Source: Botrytis cinerea B05.10
Taxonomy: Eukaryota > Ascomycota > Leotiomycetes > Helotiales > Sclerotiniaceae
Direction of reading: 5' to 3'
Assembly: GCF_000143535.2 (NCBI RefSeq)
Contig: NC_037318.1
Span: 2,356,001-2,420,000, forward strand
Length of the DNA stretch: 64,000 nucleotides
Shown: positions 22,960 through 34,577 of the stretch, piece after piece
How the letters are laid out: every line of letters begins with the position of its first letter
Position numbering within the stretch: position 1 is the stretch's first letter
Position numbers and translations under genes: made by a program
The notes under the pieces: generated by a model
What the model was told of the DNA's origin: nothing
Database searches by the model: none
The model's input: the letters and a program-made list of their open reading frames with translations, nothing else

Positions 22960-25900
22960 TTTTGATGATAAAATCTTGAGATTGATGATTTTGATGGAAA
23001 AAGTGTTTGGAAGTTTTTCGTGAGGTGGAAAAAATGAGCGTTGGATTTGAAAAGTTGTTGATAAGCTTCAATCAATGAAGTAATGAATGTAGATAGTCAC
23101 CGAGGACTGTGTAAATGAATGTGATGGGTAAAGAAAGAAACGTTTGCTTGAACGATGAAGAATTCGAAGTCAAACTGGCCAAGAGAAAGATACTTATACA
23201 AAAGTTGGGGAATGGGACCTAGCACTGTGCCATTAGATGAACTGGTTAGTTGTGGAGATTCAATCTGTGTACAAGAAACTAGATATCCCAGTCATCCACG
23301 AATCGAACAAGCAGATTTTGCTTTTGGAGGCAGTCAAGGGAGCATTCACCAAAGGGCTAGAAACATGATCCAACGCTTATGCCCGTCATAAAGCTTGGAT
23401 CGGATTGGATCAAATCTGTTTGTGGATGATTTTGAATGAACAAAAGAAGTATGCAAGGCGGTAACTGGTAATATATTTGTTGCTCGCAAGGGTATTTTGA
23501 TTTGGAAAGGGTGATGACCCATACATGAATCAATTCCTTCCAGTGCTTTCCTCCCCACTTCAATCTGACCGATATCCGAATTGCTCAGATGGAAAAGAGA
23601 GGAGATTAGATGAATTATGGGGATTTGACTACTTTGAAGCACTGGTAAGGGTATGAAACACAGATCTCGTTTAATTAGCCCCTGTAATTCCATCCTGGGC
23701 TCACTCTACACTAACAGAGTGACAGACTTGGTCTGTGTTCGCATTGTCGTCGTTTCGACCGTGCAATGCTACCAATGCATGGGAAGTATCTGTTGTTCCC
23801 ACCCAATAAACGTTCACTGGAACAGTCTAGATGAAGAGATTCAATAAAATATCCAATAATCCTCCAGGTAATAAACTTTCTTTGAAACTACTGACGACGT
23901 CGCTTTATTAAACTTCCGGCCCCGTGCACCAAATTCCATCATTCCACCACTTACGGAGAAGGATAAGGGAAGTCAATTGAGTCGAAAGGGGCGGCTCTAG
24001 ATTGCATGCCTGTTTTGTTTTTGGAGGGTATGATGCTGTTGTCGCCAGGATGAAGTACCAAAAGAAGCAATTCGCTGTCCATGATTTCCGATTAATTGAT
24101 ATTAACTTCGCGAGTCAAGCTGCGACTGTCCCAGTGTAGCAAACTGAGGGTCTTCAATTTCTTTCATCATTTACGTCTTCGCTCGATACGTCGGATAAAG
24201 ATCCAAGAGACTCGATATGGCCTTCTGTTATTCATTCATTTCGGACAACCATTCGAACATTGATTCTGAGCCACTCTGGAAGGAGACTTTGAGTGGAACC
24301 CTGCCTGTAGTATTTGGTGCCGAATGGCGATTATTGATTCGGAAACAGGAAGCAAGCGCCGTTGAATATTGATAGTATTGGCGCTGGAATCCAAAAATAG
24401 CCTCCAAGTGTATACAATTCATTTATTTCGGAATTGCGGCAGCTCGACAGCACTTGAGAATCTGCTTGGGTCCTTCCTGGGATGGGTGAGAGAACCTACG
24501 ATATGAAAGGGCGGTGATTTGGCAAAACGCTTCGAAGTTGGCTCTGTATGATCTTATTGCTAGTTGATTTTTGTGGATGGCTCTTGAGCTTCAGGGAGGG
24601 CTTGCTCAATCTGTAGCCTCTTCACGTTGTAGAACATTTACAAGGGATATGCCACCCTACCGGGGAGGAAGAATTTAGCGTGAAGTCTCGACCACATTCC
24701 TAAATCTTAGCATAATATTCTACCACTCATTGCATGGAAATTATTGAAAACAAAGCATCAGAAGACAAGCACATGTTGCTGCATGCACGCTGGTGTGCGT
24801 TCGATCGAATGTGATGACTTTTCGAAGGAGCTCGCATCGACCGTGTAAGACTTTTCTGTTTTGGCCGTCAACATTTCCGTGAGCGCGTGGGCTCATTTTA
24901 TATTTTCAAATCAATTGGTTCGAATTCGTATCAAGAGGCCAGTATTGAAGCGATCTCGTCATGGTAATGGTGGTGAATACTCCTATCGGAAGAATGATTG
25001 CCCGTTTTGACTTCAATAACCTTCTCCCACGAAGAAGCCCCCTGATTCTCAATGTCTCATCTTTCATATATCGAGGATACAAGTGTTCCATTCGTATTAA
25101 CGGTATAAGTATTTTGTTCCCGGGCTGTTATTGTCTTTTGAGTTGTCATTCCCGATTGCTTCTCCAGTCTTGAGTTGTTCGATGTTTCCCACATTGGTAT
25201 CGCGACGAGTATTTAGTCTTTGTGTTTCAATTTGGATTCGGCTGGCAGAAATAATGTTTTGAAGTCAATGATCTTGTTGTTGGGGGTGTTCGTCCATTTT
25301 GTATGAGGATGATTTGGTCTTGGCGCTGTCTAGTTTTTGTCCACTTCTTGGCCATTCATGGCCCCATTATTTAAACCTTATAATGCATTTGTGGAATGCT
25401 TGATGTTGTACTTGGTGGTATTGAGTTTCTTGAGTTCTATTTGACTTTTAAAAGACCCGAGAAGTCGATCTGGGGATATCTGATTTGGGACTGCTTCTTC
25501 ATTGGCTTTGTGAGAAGTGCATACGATGCTCCCTCAAAATATTCTGCTACATACGTCATGATTATGATACTACTAAAAAAAATCTATACCCTATTGACTA
25601 CCGACACCGACGTGGACGCTTTTGTACCTAACTCTGAGCTTATAGGTTGCGTCATCCTATTATCTCAAGGTCTTTTGATCTTCCTTTCGTAGTGGTACCC
25701 CTCGGATTACAAGAACATAACATTTGGATGTGTGTGGGATCTTTTAGGGTTTCACGATTTGCATTATAGAAACGCTGCATTTTTTTTATGGATTCCCACT
25801 AATTATCTATGAAAGGGACAAAAGTCAGAATCATAATCTACAATCATGGTATTACCACTTTACAATGTGAACTCGATGCGTATGTTATCACAAAATCAGA

Positions 25901-25990
25901 CTATAGTCTAATAAGATCCTCGCTGATTCCGCTTGCATGTGCCCTAGGAATGAAACTCAAGGTGTTATCATACCGCTAGTGTCTTTCACC
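22960..25990. other. Intergenic: AA9 promoter, then no gene seen
   Basis: The first few hundred bases upstream of 22959 should be the AA9 promoter and leader. The rest contains only short frames (for example 23346-23693, 24961-25173 and 25396-25692), with no domain and no consistent splicing. The 25396 frame is hydrophobic, but it starts and ends in AT-rich DNA without support. Confidence 0.5.
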
Positions 25991-26893
25991 CTACACCGAT
26001 AAGAATAATTCAGCGTCTCGTTTGAACCTTTGAGAACCGCTGTACTTTACGGGAGGCTCAATACTATGTCTTTGAGTTGGATGAGATTTTCCCACCGAAC
26101 CTGGCACTTGTCTAGAGTCTTGCATATTTGTGGGAGTGGGACGACGATGCTGATCCGCTACAGGCCCTGGCATTAAAGCTTGTGGATGCTGTTGAGAAGT
26201 GTTATCCTCTTTGCGTGTACTACGCGGCGGCTGGGACGGGGTTTCTCTTGTTTTGGGATAAGAGGTTCCATGATTCTGCTTCCGAGTAGATTTTGTGATT
26301 TCATCTCCAGCACGAGTCTTTTCCCTGCGTACGGGCGGACCGCCATCGGAACCACTCCCTACAGAACTTTGGGCTCCATGATAACTTGGGCTTCTTTTCT
26401 GGATATCTGAAGTTTTGTGCTTTAATCCAGACTGTGAGGATGTTGTATCTTTTGGGGGAGGCCGGGAATTGTAATATGTGCCGGCTACTAGGGCGTCTCC
26501 ATAATCATCTTCGCTGGGACATGTAACATTCTTCCTGATTACTGCGGTTTTCGATATTGGCTTTCTTAGGACTTTGAATTTATTGGGCCCTTTAGAAGAG
26601 ATGTGAGTCGAGATTGCTTTTTGTTCAGGACGAGATCTTTGTTGAATTGGAGTGTTACTTCTGGCATCCGAGTGTTCGTTTGCACCCGATTGACGATGAG
26701 CTTCATTCCCTTGGCTCACTTCGGAATCCATACGTCCAAAAGCCCGAGAAATTCCCGCGGCTGTGTATTCTATTTTTCTCGGCTGTGGATGCTCCAAACC
26801 TAGCTCTGGTTCCTTTTTTGATGTAAATTTTGGTTCCTCTACATATAGAGATCCATTGCCTCTAGGCATTTCTTGCTGCTTCTCTCTCTTCAT
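25991..26893 (-). CDS. Hypothetical disordered, basic protein, 300 aa
   Basis: A single open frame of 301 codons including stop, from an ATG followed by MKREKQQEM. I do not recognise a family. Composition is that of an intrinsically disordered protein: rich in Ser, Pro, Gln, Arg, Lys and Gly, with many short basic stretches (for example PVRREKTR) and no hydrophobic segment, signal peptide or cysteine pattern. Length without stops and codon use suggest a real gene. No intron is needed to keep the frame open, although a 5' exon cannot be excluded. It lies between the two AA9 genes with no evident functional link. Confidence 0.55.
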   Translation of the reverse strand: MKREKQQEMPRGNGSLYVEEPKFTSKKEPELGLEHPQPRKIEYTAAGISRAFGRMDSEVSQGNEAHRQSGANEHSDARSNTPIQQRSRPEQKAISTHISSKGPNKFKVLRKPISKTAVIRKNVTCPSEDDYGDALVAGTYYNSRPPPKDTTSSQSGLKHKTSDIQKRSPSYHGAQSSVGSGSDGGPPVRREKTRAGDEITKSTRKQNHGTSYPKTRETPSQPPRSTRKEDNTSQQHPQALMPGPVADQHRRPTPTNMQDSRQVPGSVGKSHPTQRHSIEPPVKYSGSQRFKRDAELFLSV

Positions 26894-29316
26894 AGCCCTA
26901 ACTTGTTGTCGAGAATCCGAACTATGTGTTCTTATTGTAAGATTTTACTTATAGAGATTCTATCAAAGAGCTGTTTGATAGAAGATGATAGGCGTGATTA
27001 TGACAGGGAGTAGTGATAAAAAAAGAAAGACTTATACGTAAGGAGATGAAAACATTGTAAGTCTCGTGCAAGTGAAGATTAATTTCTCAAGGAGAACTGG
27101 ATTTATATAGGTACCCGTATCTATGTAATAAGATCTCTCTTTTGAATTCCTTCTGTCTGAAAAGGCTTACTTTCCAATTATTCCAGTAAGACCCATGGCG
27201 GTGCAGATACAAACCTTTGGAGTGAACAGATATTAGGAAAAAATGACTACTTCACAATAAGGCCGTTAAGTGGTCTACAGATCAGACCTTCATCCTAAAA
27301 ATTCTGAAAAGTGACCTAAGTCATCTGAGAACGGGATAACGTAGCTTTCATCCAGCATCGAGCAGTAAATTTTACGATGTTCCTCATGTCTTTCATCATG
27401 TATTTTGAAAGCTTGCGCCGCAACATTCATCCACAGTTCTTCCAGCTGAATCGGTAGGCCTCAATTTTCTCCAATGACTCAATAACCAGGCCTACTTGAC
27501 CACTGAAACTTGCTTCATGACACCTGCTAGAAGCTAACCATACATGGCCAAGGTGTGGACCTCTCCCTCGACTTTCAAGTTATAGAAAAAACAATTCTTG
27601 CTGGTGCATAAATCGCAGAAAGAAACGCAGAACACAATTAGGCTAGAGCTTTTTTTCATTGTGGTGCCACCCCAGAGATGATAGAATTCATGTGACTTGA
27701 ACATCGGGATAGATGACGCGGCCAGGTAGTCATGTGATGAACGGAAAAGGAGAGTAGATATGAGCAGATATGAGCAGCTAATATCATTACCCAGCGGAAA
27801 GGTTACGTATGCGTTACAATTAAGACAAATCTAATGGGTCCACAACATCTCGTACGGGTTTGAATTTTGTATAAAAGACTACCTGTTTCCATCGCAGCCA
27901 AGAACTTTTACACAACATGTTGTTGAAATCAAAAACCTTTTTGTTGAACATTTCAATCATCGATACCTGTAGGAACAACGCGGGACATTCCTTGCGACCT
28001 GGTATCGTCGGACTACACGGGCGCTTCGAGGACACTTGAAGGGTGGAATGCGCAACCTTTGCTAATTGAAGTTGGATTAAGCGCTTGCCAAGATTCATAT
28101 AGTTCATTCTACATATAGGGGGTAACATTCAAAGACGACATTGTTTTTCATCGAAAGTTTCATAACGTTGATGCTGGATTCTATTGATTCATTTGACCAG
28201 ACTCGAAGAAGCACCAGTCACCTCCCTATGGACTGACGTTGAACGTTAGGCGAGCATGAGTTCTGTTTGAAACACCAACGTCTCAATAACCAATCGGAGA
28301 AAATCAATAAATTGGGCGCTAGAGCCACACGCCAAGATACTGTTTGCTGACATTACTGGTTAGAAACTATACGTCTTTCTCTATTTGGAAACCCGGGTGT
28401 ACCCCTGGATTATTAATCAATTTTCGTCACACATTTTTTCTTTTTCAACCCACTTTGATCCTCATCTAATCTATTTGATTCTACTTCATTTCCGCGATTA
28501 TGGTTGGCAAGCTTACCTGGATTTATCGTGTGTTGCTGGAAGGATTGAAAGAGTCAGTTGCCAGTACAACGACGTCAGCTTTCAGTCTATTCAATACGCT
28601 ACTTGGCATCGGAACATTAATTCGCAAAGTTGCGCATGTACCTTATTCCACGGAAAACTCAATTCCTCGCCTAAAGACTGGTGTACACTGCTGAATTAGA
28701 CCTTGAGGAGAACAATTAGCGAAAATGGTAATACGATGTACACAGCCACAGGTGTATCATAAGATTCCAAGGCTTCAAAAACTTCATCCGATGCATTATA
28801 CTTGGTACGCGGAGGTACATCTCGATTGATTGAAAAACCAGATGAACAATGATTCAAGGAGGTCGTGAACACTGGAGTCGACGATAAAAGAAACGGATTA
28901 TAGCTGCATTCGAAACATCAGGGGGAAACTATTACCACACCAAGATCGGAACATTAGATTAACGAGATTGCGGCCACGCCTATAGTTAATCTAAAACGCT
29001 TCCAAGAGCCCCAAAACGTTTCGAGATGCGGGTAATCCTAGTCTCTTTTCTCCAAATTCAATCCGTTCAACCAATTGAATTAATATCGTCTTCTCCATTT
29101 ACAAACAATATTTGATCCCTTTTGGAAGCGCTTGTAATTAAGAGATGAAAGTGGTATGAGAACAGCATCATAGTCAATATATTCTCGACTGCTTGGCACT
29201 CAGTGTCAACCAGATGCCAAGGCTATGAGGTACGGATTAGATACATACAGATTATGGTAGGGCGTCTACCCATATCACTATTGCGTGAATGGGGTGCAAG
29301 GGTATAATTCAAAGTT
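26894..29316. other. Intergenic, no gene seen
   Basis: About 2.4 kb with scattered short frames. The best is 28500-28694 (+, 64 codons, starting MVGKLTWIYR), which follows a pyrimidine-rich run; it has no family and I leave it uncalled. A short tandem GAGCAGATAT repeat lies near 27755-27780. Confidence 0.5.
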
Positions 29317-29555
29317 TTATATATTCCGACGACTTCGCTCTCCTCCTCGATATTTCTCTTTCAACCACATCAAAGCAAGCCTTTGTACATTCAAGCTCTA
29401 TCATTCTCTTTTCGCTCTACCACACTCTCTTTTTGCTTTACGCATTTACATTCATTCAGCTGGTCTAACATCTCAAATTCTTTTGAATTTTTTTATCATT
29501 CTATTGTCAAACTCACTCACTTTTTTCTCCAAATCCCCAAAAAATATCAATCAAG
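29317..29555 (+). promoter_or_regulatory. AA9-2 core promoter and CT-rich leader
   Basis: A TATATATT element near 29318 is followed by a long pyrimidine-rich stretch (TCTCCTCCTCG, then repeated CTCT/TTTC runs) up to the ATG at 29556. The context before the ATG is ATCAAG. CT-rich leaders of this kind are typical of strongly expressed fungal genes. Confidence 0.4.
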
Positions 29556-30588
29556 ATGTCTTTCTCTAAGCTCACCGCTTTCGCCAGCATGGTTGCCGCA
29601 GTTTCTGCTCACGGATATGTTTCCGGTATTGTAGCTGGAGGAACCTAGTAAGTTTAAACGTTCTCTACTTATTACAAAACTCAAAATACTAATTCAAGAT
29701 AGCTACCAGGGATGGCTCGTCAGCAACGCATACCAAACCCCACAACCCGATTCCATCGGCTGGGCTGACCAAAACCTCGATCTCGGATTCACAGCACCAT
29801 CTGCTTATGCCACTGGTGATATCATCTGTGCTAAGGAGGCTACCAACGCTGCTCTCTCAGCTAAAATTGCCGCTGGTGACACCATTGATTTCCAATGGAC
29901 TGTCTGGCCCGAATCCCATCACGGCCCAGTCATCACCTACCTTGCCAACTGCAACGGAGACTGTGCTACTGTTGACAAGACCACTCTTGAATTCTTCAAG
30001 ATTGACGAGGGTGGATTGATTGACGACGCCACTGTTCCCGGAACCTGGGCTTCCGACAAGATGATTGCCAACAACAACACCTGGACTGCTACCATCCCAT
30101 CCGATATCGCTCCTGGAAACTATGTCGTTCGTCATGAGATTATTGCTCTCCACAGTGCCGGCTCCGAGGACGGTGCTCAAAACTACCCTCAATGTATCAA
30201 CTTGGAAATCAGTGGTTCCGGTACCCTCGCTCCTGAGGGAACTCTCGGTGAGGCTCTCTACACTCCTACCGACCCAGGTATCTTGGTCAACATCTACGCC
30301 GCCCTTGACTACACTATCCCTGGTCCAGCTATGTACAACGCTTCCGGAGCCGGCGCCGCCACCGGAGCCGCATCTGCATCAGCCACCTCCGCCGCCGTTG
30401 TTGCCACCAGTGCCGCCGCTAGCTCTGTCGTCGCCGCTACTTCTGCCGCTGTTTCTTCCGTTGCAGTTTCAAGCGCTGCTGGTGCCGTTGTATCCACAAC
30501 TGCTTCCCCAACCACCATGATCACATCTGTTGCTCCAGCCGCTACATCAGCCGCTGCTTCTGATGATGACGAGACCTGTGACGCATAA
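29556..30588 (+). CDS. AA9 lytic polysaccharide monooxygenase with Ala/Ser-rich tail, two exons, 325 aa
   Basis: Secreted copper-dependent polysaccharide monooxygenase. Exons are 29556-29647 and 29703-30588 (978 bp, in frame). The signal peptide ends AAVSA, so mature His19 (HGYVSG) forms the copper brace with the His of WPESHHGPV; the axial Tyr is in GAQNYPQC. A cysteine pair typical of AA9 is present (DIICAK and CNGDC regions). The catalytic domain resembles that of the AA9 gene at 21661-22959 over its whole length, so the two are clearly paralogues. Here the C-terminal tail (from about residue 265) is Ala/Ser/Val-rich and ends in an acidic DDDETCDA instead of the TVTVTAA end. There is no CBM1. 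The single intron lies just after the N-terminal strand. Confidence 0.96.
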
Positions 30589-30962
30589 GCGTTTTGAGTA
30601 CTTTGCTCACACCCGGAGGAGATTGATTTGGATGAATAAACGAAAGTTTATTTTCAATGTATATATACCTTTTTTGAATAGGAGACTCTTTCTGTAGTCT
30701 TTCTATTACACACATACAAACTAGCGTTTAGAAATGATAGAAGTTTCAAAACCCATAAATTAGAGCATGAATGATGTGATTCAAACTGACTTATATGTGC
30801 TGCTTGGTGATTTCTTGTAAATTCATTATAGGTATATAAACCAGATTATTCAAGTGTGGTTTTGAATCCAGAATTTGCGGCGATAGTAGCAAATGCTGAA
30901 ATATGCAAGAAGGAAGGGGGAGGTGATAACGTTGGCAAAGAAAAAGAGAGGAGTAGTGTGTA
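30589..30962. other. Intergenic 3' flank of AA9-2
   Basis: Contains the AA9-2 3' flank (AT-rich with ATGTATATATACC near 30658-30668) and no recognised gene. The inverted-repeat element copy B starts at 30963. Confidence 0.5.
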
Positions 30963-31135
30963 CAATAGTCCGGATTGCAGTTCAATAATAAAGGTTATCA
31001 AATCTCCAAACCAATTAAAACACCCAGATCAAGTGAGATATTAAAGTTGATTAGAACATTAAACCATCTTCAGATTTCTAATTGCTTTTAGGCATTCAAA
31101 ACCTTATATTGTCGGACTGCATTCTGGGCTATTGG
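30963..31135. mobile_element. 173-bp inverted-repeat element, copy B
   Basis: Related to 17536-17707. The left tip is CAATAGTCCGGATTGCAG and continues TTCAATAAT. The right end carries the inverse with several mismatches (GTCGGACTGCATTCTGGGCTATTG). Internal landmarks shared with copy A include GATATTAAA, ACTAAACCAT/ATTAAACCAT, TTTTCAGAT/CTTCAGAT and CTAATTRCTTTTAG. It is more degraded than copy A, so the copies diverged or mutated after insertion. No coding capacity. Confidence 0.7.
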
Positions 31136-31444
31136 ATACTCTGGAGAGCAGTTAGTAGGTCGACGAGAAGGTATAGATGAGGTATAGAATGACAAAGGAG
31201 TGAATGGAGAGGGTAGGCATAGAGAGGGCAAACAGACAGTAGATTTTAGCCTCAAGAAGCAAAGGGGAGACTAGTAAAAATGGTCACGTGAAGACGAGGA
31301 AGATTAATTCTCTCGATCAACTCGTATCCAAAGGTTAGGGATGTTAGCAGATATTCTCTGGTCATTCATTATAGAGTACAGGACATCAGGAACATAGCGC
31401 TATAGCAGAGTTTGCTCCATTTGTCACTTATATGTTTTTTCTCC

Positions 31445-31765
31445 CACGTGCTGGTCAGCGATTACGTACGCATGTTCGAGCCAATGGAGTATTCAAAAAA
31501 CTATTTTCGGAAACCATTACATTTTCACATCATCTTTTACTCACGTGAAGATAGTAAAACAAATCATGACAGGAAGACATGTGATTGTGGATACGAAAGT
31601 TACTTGAATTTATGAATCTTTTCAGATCTTGCTTTCTTCGAATTCCGAAATCATAGAATAGGGAAGGAAAGTCTTTAAACTCAAGGCTCTACAGCCCTTT
31701 CATCCCATCATAACCTACTTGATATATTCTGTATATGAATTGAATCTTTACAGATAGATCAACTT
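31445..31765. repeat. Dispersed repeat, copy B (pairs with 18190-18600)
   Basis: Diverged direct match of 18190-18600, lacking part of the middle. It follows inverted-repeat element copy B in the same order as the two repeats occur at 17.5-18.6 kb. It lies just past the 3' end of the SNF2 relic. Confidence 0.65.
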
Positions 31766-31883
31766 TCACCTCATAGGTTGAAAGCCAGTCGATCAAAAGA
31801 TTGTTGCAAGCCCAGGGCAATACAATTTCAAACCACGTTGGAGAGGGTGGAACACCATCCGCCAAACCCTCAACTTCTCCCTA

Positions 31884-34080
31884 TTACTTCTCAACTACAT
31901 CCTGTACCTTCTGCGCAGAATCAACGCCCTCGGGGCTCGAGATGTCGGCAAAATAGTCCGCATCACTTTCCGCAATGTCATCCTCCTGGGCCATGTGTGC
32001 TATTAAATCTGGTACAACTTTATGATACCGTTTATTCATACGGACTTGCATAAATGTGTTCTGCACCACAAGCTTATACGCTCGACTGATTCTGGTTTGA
32101 CCAATTCGATAGATTCGTGCAAGTTCCTGGCCCTCTTGGGGGTCAGAGAAGCTAGTGCCTGACATGATCTCATCGGAGCAATTGTGTTGAATGTTGAGAC
32201 CGTACGCCGATAGCTTTGTTGACATTATCATGACAAATGGATCCTCTTTTCCTGAATTGAATCGAGCAAGCAATTCTTGTCGTTCTACCTCACTGAGACC
32301 GGAGTTATACGACTCACAAGGACAGCCGGTTGCCTTCAAGCACTATAAATCAACATTAGCATCTTTCCTACCCTTCTTCACAACCCCTCCACGAAAGATT
32401 CTTACCATTTCAATGAAGAATTGGGGGATAGGAAAATCCGTCCACACAATGATGTTTTTCTTTGTCACGAACACCACATTTGCAACCAAGAACGCGATCC
32501 GTCTCAATATCGGTGATTCCTCGCATATTACATTGAATAACTCGACGTCGGAGGATTCTTTGATAGATTTTGTGCCACTCCATTCGTACTTGGTGTCGTC
32601 TTCTATGGTTTGAAGTAACCTTTTCAGGTTGTACTTGTTATTTCGGAATACACTCATGTCGTTTACGGTCCACTCGTCCAAGAACATAAGTGAAGCCCAA
32701 ATATTCATCATATGCAGTGTACGGAAGACATTGATATGGAATCGAATTTGGGACCCGCCATTCCTTCCTTCATCATATGTCATAAGCTTCATGGCTACTG
32801 GCTTAACCAAGTCCAAGTACTTCTCCATACCCTGCGCCGAAAATTTCAACGTGCTATTACCCTTATGAAATGGAGGTATATCTTCTCCAAACTTGCGGTT
32901 GCCATACGAAACTTGAATAACCGTGTCGTATGTGATTCTTCAGAATATTTGCTTCAACAATTTCCCCATATTCTGAGCAGACTTGACCGGATCCTTTTCC
33001 TTCACAACATATTCCACATACGCCATTTCTGTTCCCTGTAAGATGGGTAAGTTGAAACTGGGCAATAAAATCGATCTGCGATTTTCATCGCCTTGGTGAA
33101 AAACTCATCATTCTTTGTAATCCTTTTCGATTTAGGACCGTATAGCTTTACGTTGAGGTGTGGGAAGAACTTTGTAATTTTGCTGTGTTAAGAGGTCAAC
33201 ACATTGGCTGGAACCACAATCAAGGTAACTTTTGGTTTCCACTTCTTCGCCACCTCTGGATCGTCTGCCATGGCTCGAATGACTCCAAGAGCTTGAACTA
33301 TCTTACCAAGACCCATCTGACAACCAAGAATCGCACCATAATTTCGCATAAGTTTTGCTTTGGCCCATACAATCCCGCAAACTTGAAATACTTCAAGAAC
33401 GAGTGTTGGTGATGTACCCGGCAGCCAAGGTCTCCAGATGTTGCTGATATTTAGATATTTCACTGCCTCGGAGGAAGTTGGTCCGTTCGCCTGCCCATTC
33501 AAGAGAGATCTTGCAGAATGAACCCTTTCGACTGACTCTTGAGACGGGGCGTCAAAAAGGTCGTAAACACCAGTTGTAAAAACTTCTACTGTAACACCAT
33601 CCGGACCAGTCCCGTACATCTCCACTTCTACGAGTGTTGATCTAATGAGTGTTAGAAAGGCATCGCGATCCTTTCTGAATATCCACTGGCAGGCGTTTCT
33701 GGCAGCATGTTTCATGTCGATGTAGTGTGTGTGAGAATTGACTGTTCTTTGCAGAACGTTTTGGGGGGCAACGAGTTTCGGGTTTGAGCGAGGTTGTAAA
33801 TGATCGAGCTCCACCAACCTGCATGCTTCCTCGACGAACCCTTGAAGTTCGATCTGCGCTTCAGTCATGTGCGTCTCTACATACTTGAATAGATCCTCGT
33901 CAATTATTTTCCGTATAGTTTTTTTTGGCGGAGCTTCATTGAACTTCTTCAGCCAGTAACGGTAAGGTGGCTCGATTTCTGCGATTCCTTCTTTCTTAGC
34001 CTCCAGCACATAGTCGCCATAACTGGTTCCATATATAAAAGCGAAAAGGACCAGGTCATCGATCTTACAATTTGAGGCAA
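31884..34080 (-). pseudogene. Broken SNF2-family DNA helicase/ATPase
   Basis: Remnant of an SNF2-type (chromatin-remodelling/Rad5-16-like) ATPase. The N-terminal part (about 34080-33188) ends with the P-loop region, GAILGCQMGLGKIVQ; the invariant Thr of GKT is Ile. A TAA interrupts motif Ia (LIVVPANVLTS, stop, HSKITKFFP). A frame change follows near 33010-33030, and a TGA lies near 32940. Recognisable DEAH (motif II) and motif III sequences are missing. The C-terminal helicase half is well preserved: the exon ending IPQFFIEM (32400-32849), then a proper intron (32343-32405 region, donor GTAAGA, acceptor TATAG), then 32342-31884 with ELARIYRIGQTR (motif VI). The lesions remove any ATPase activity. 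It may be a decayed copy of an intact gene elsewhere. Confidence 0.8.
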
Positions 34081-34577
34081 GAAGTTGGACAATGATGATG
34101 AGGACACCTTAAAGTAAGGTAAACCTGGAGGAAATGATGGATATCTCCTCATGAACGAACGGTGCGTGAATTTCATTACACAGATCGCCGGTGCTTTGAT
34201 ATTGAGTGTACACGACCTCGAATTTGGTTGTGAGGTATTTGAAAAGGAGATTGGAAAAGTGTGTATGCAGAAAACAAGCCCAAGTGGTTGAGAAATTTGT
34301 ATTGTTGGATAAAACACACATATAGTCAAATTGCTATGATTTACGTTTGAAGCTCGTTCGCAGCCTTTTCGTGTAGGCAGTTACAAGATAAACACTCGCT
34401 CATAAGGTTACATTAATTGCCGGAGGTGAGGTGATAAACAAAGCGCAATAGTTTGCGTCGCTTCGGGGAAATTTTCTATCAAAATCACAACCAGAAATGC
34501 GCGCTGATTAAACTTTGTATCGAAGTAACAACAATGATTGCGCTCCGATTGAAACTAAACTTTGTGGTCTATCTTAA

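Noticed and set aside
24915..24926. GGTTCGAATTC resembling a tRNA T-loop
   Set aside because: No matching acceptor, D or anticodon stems around it.
28500..28694. 64-codon frame after a CT-rich tract
   Set aside because: Plausible start context only; no family, no second line of evidence.
32343..32405. In-frame TAG between the two C-terminal SNF2 pieces as another lesion
   Set aside because: The stretch has a GTAAGA donor, a GCTAATG branch and a TATAG acceptor. Splicing joins FFIEM to CLKATG as expected for the family, so it is an intron.
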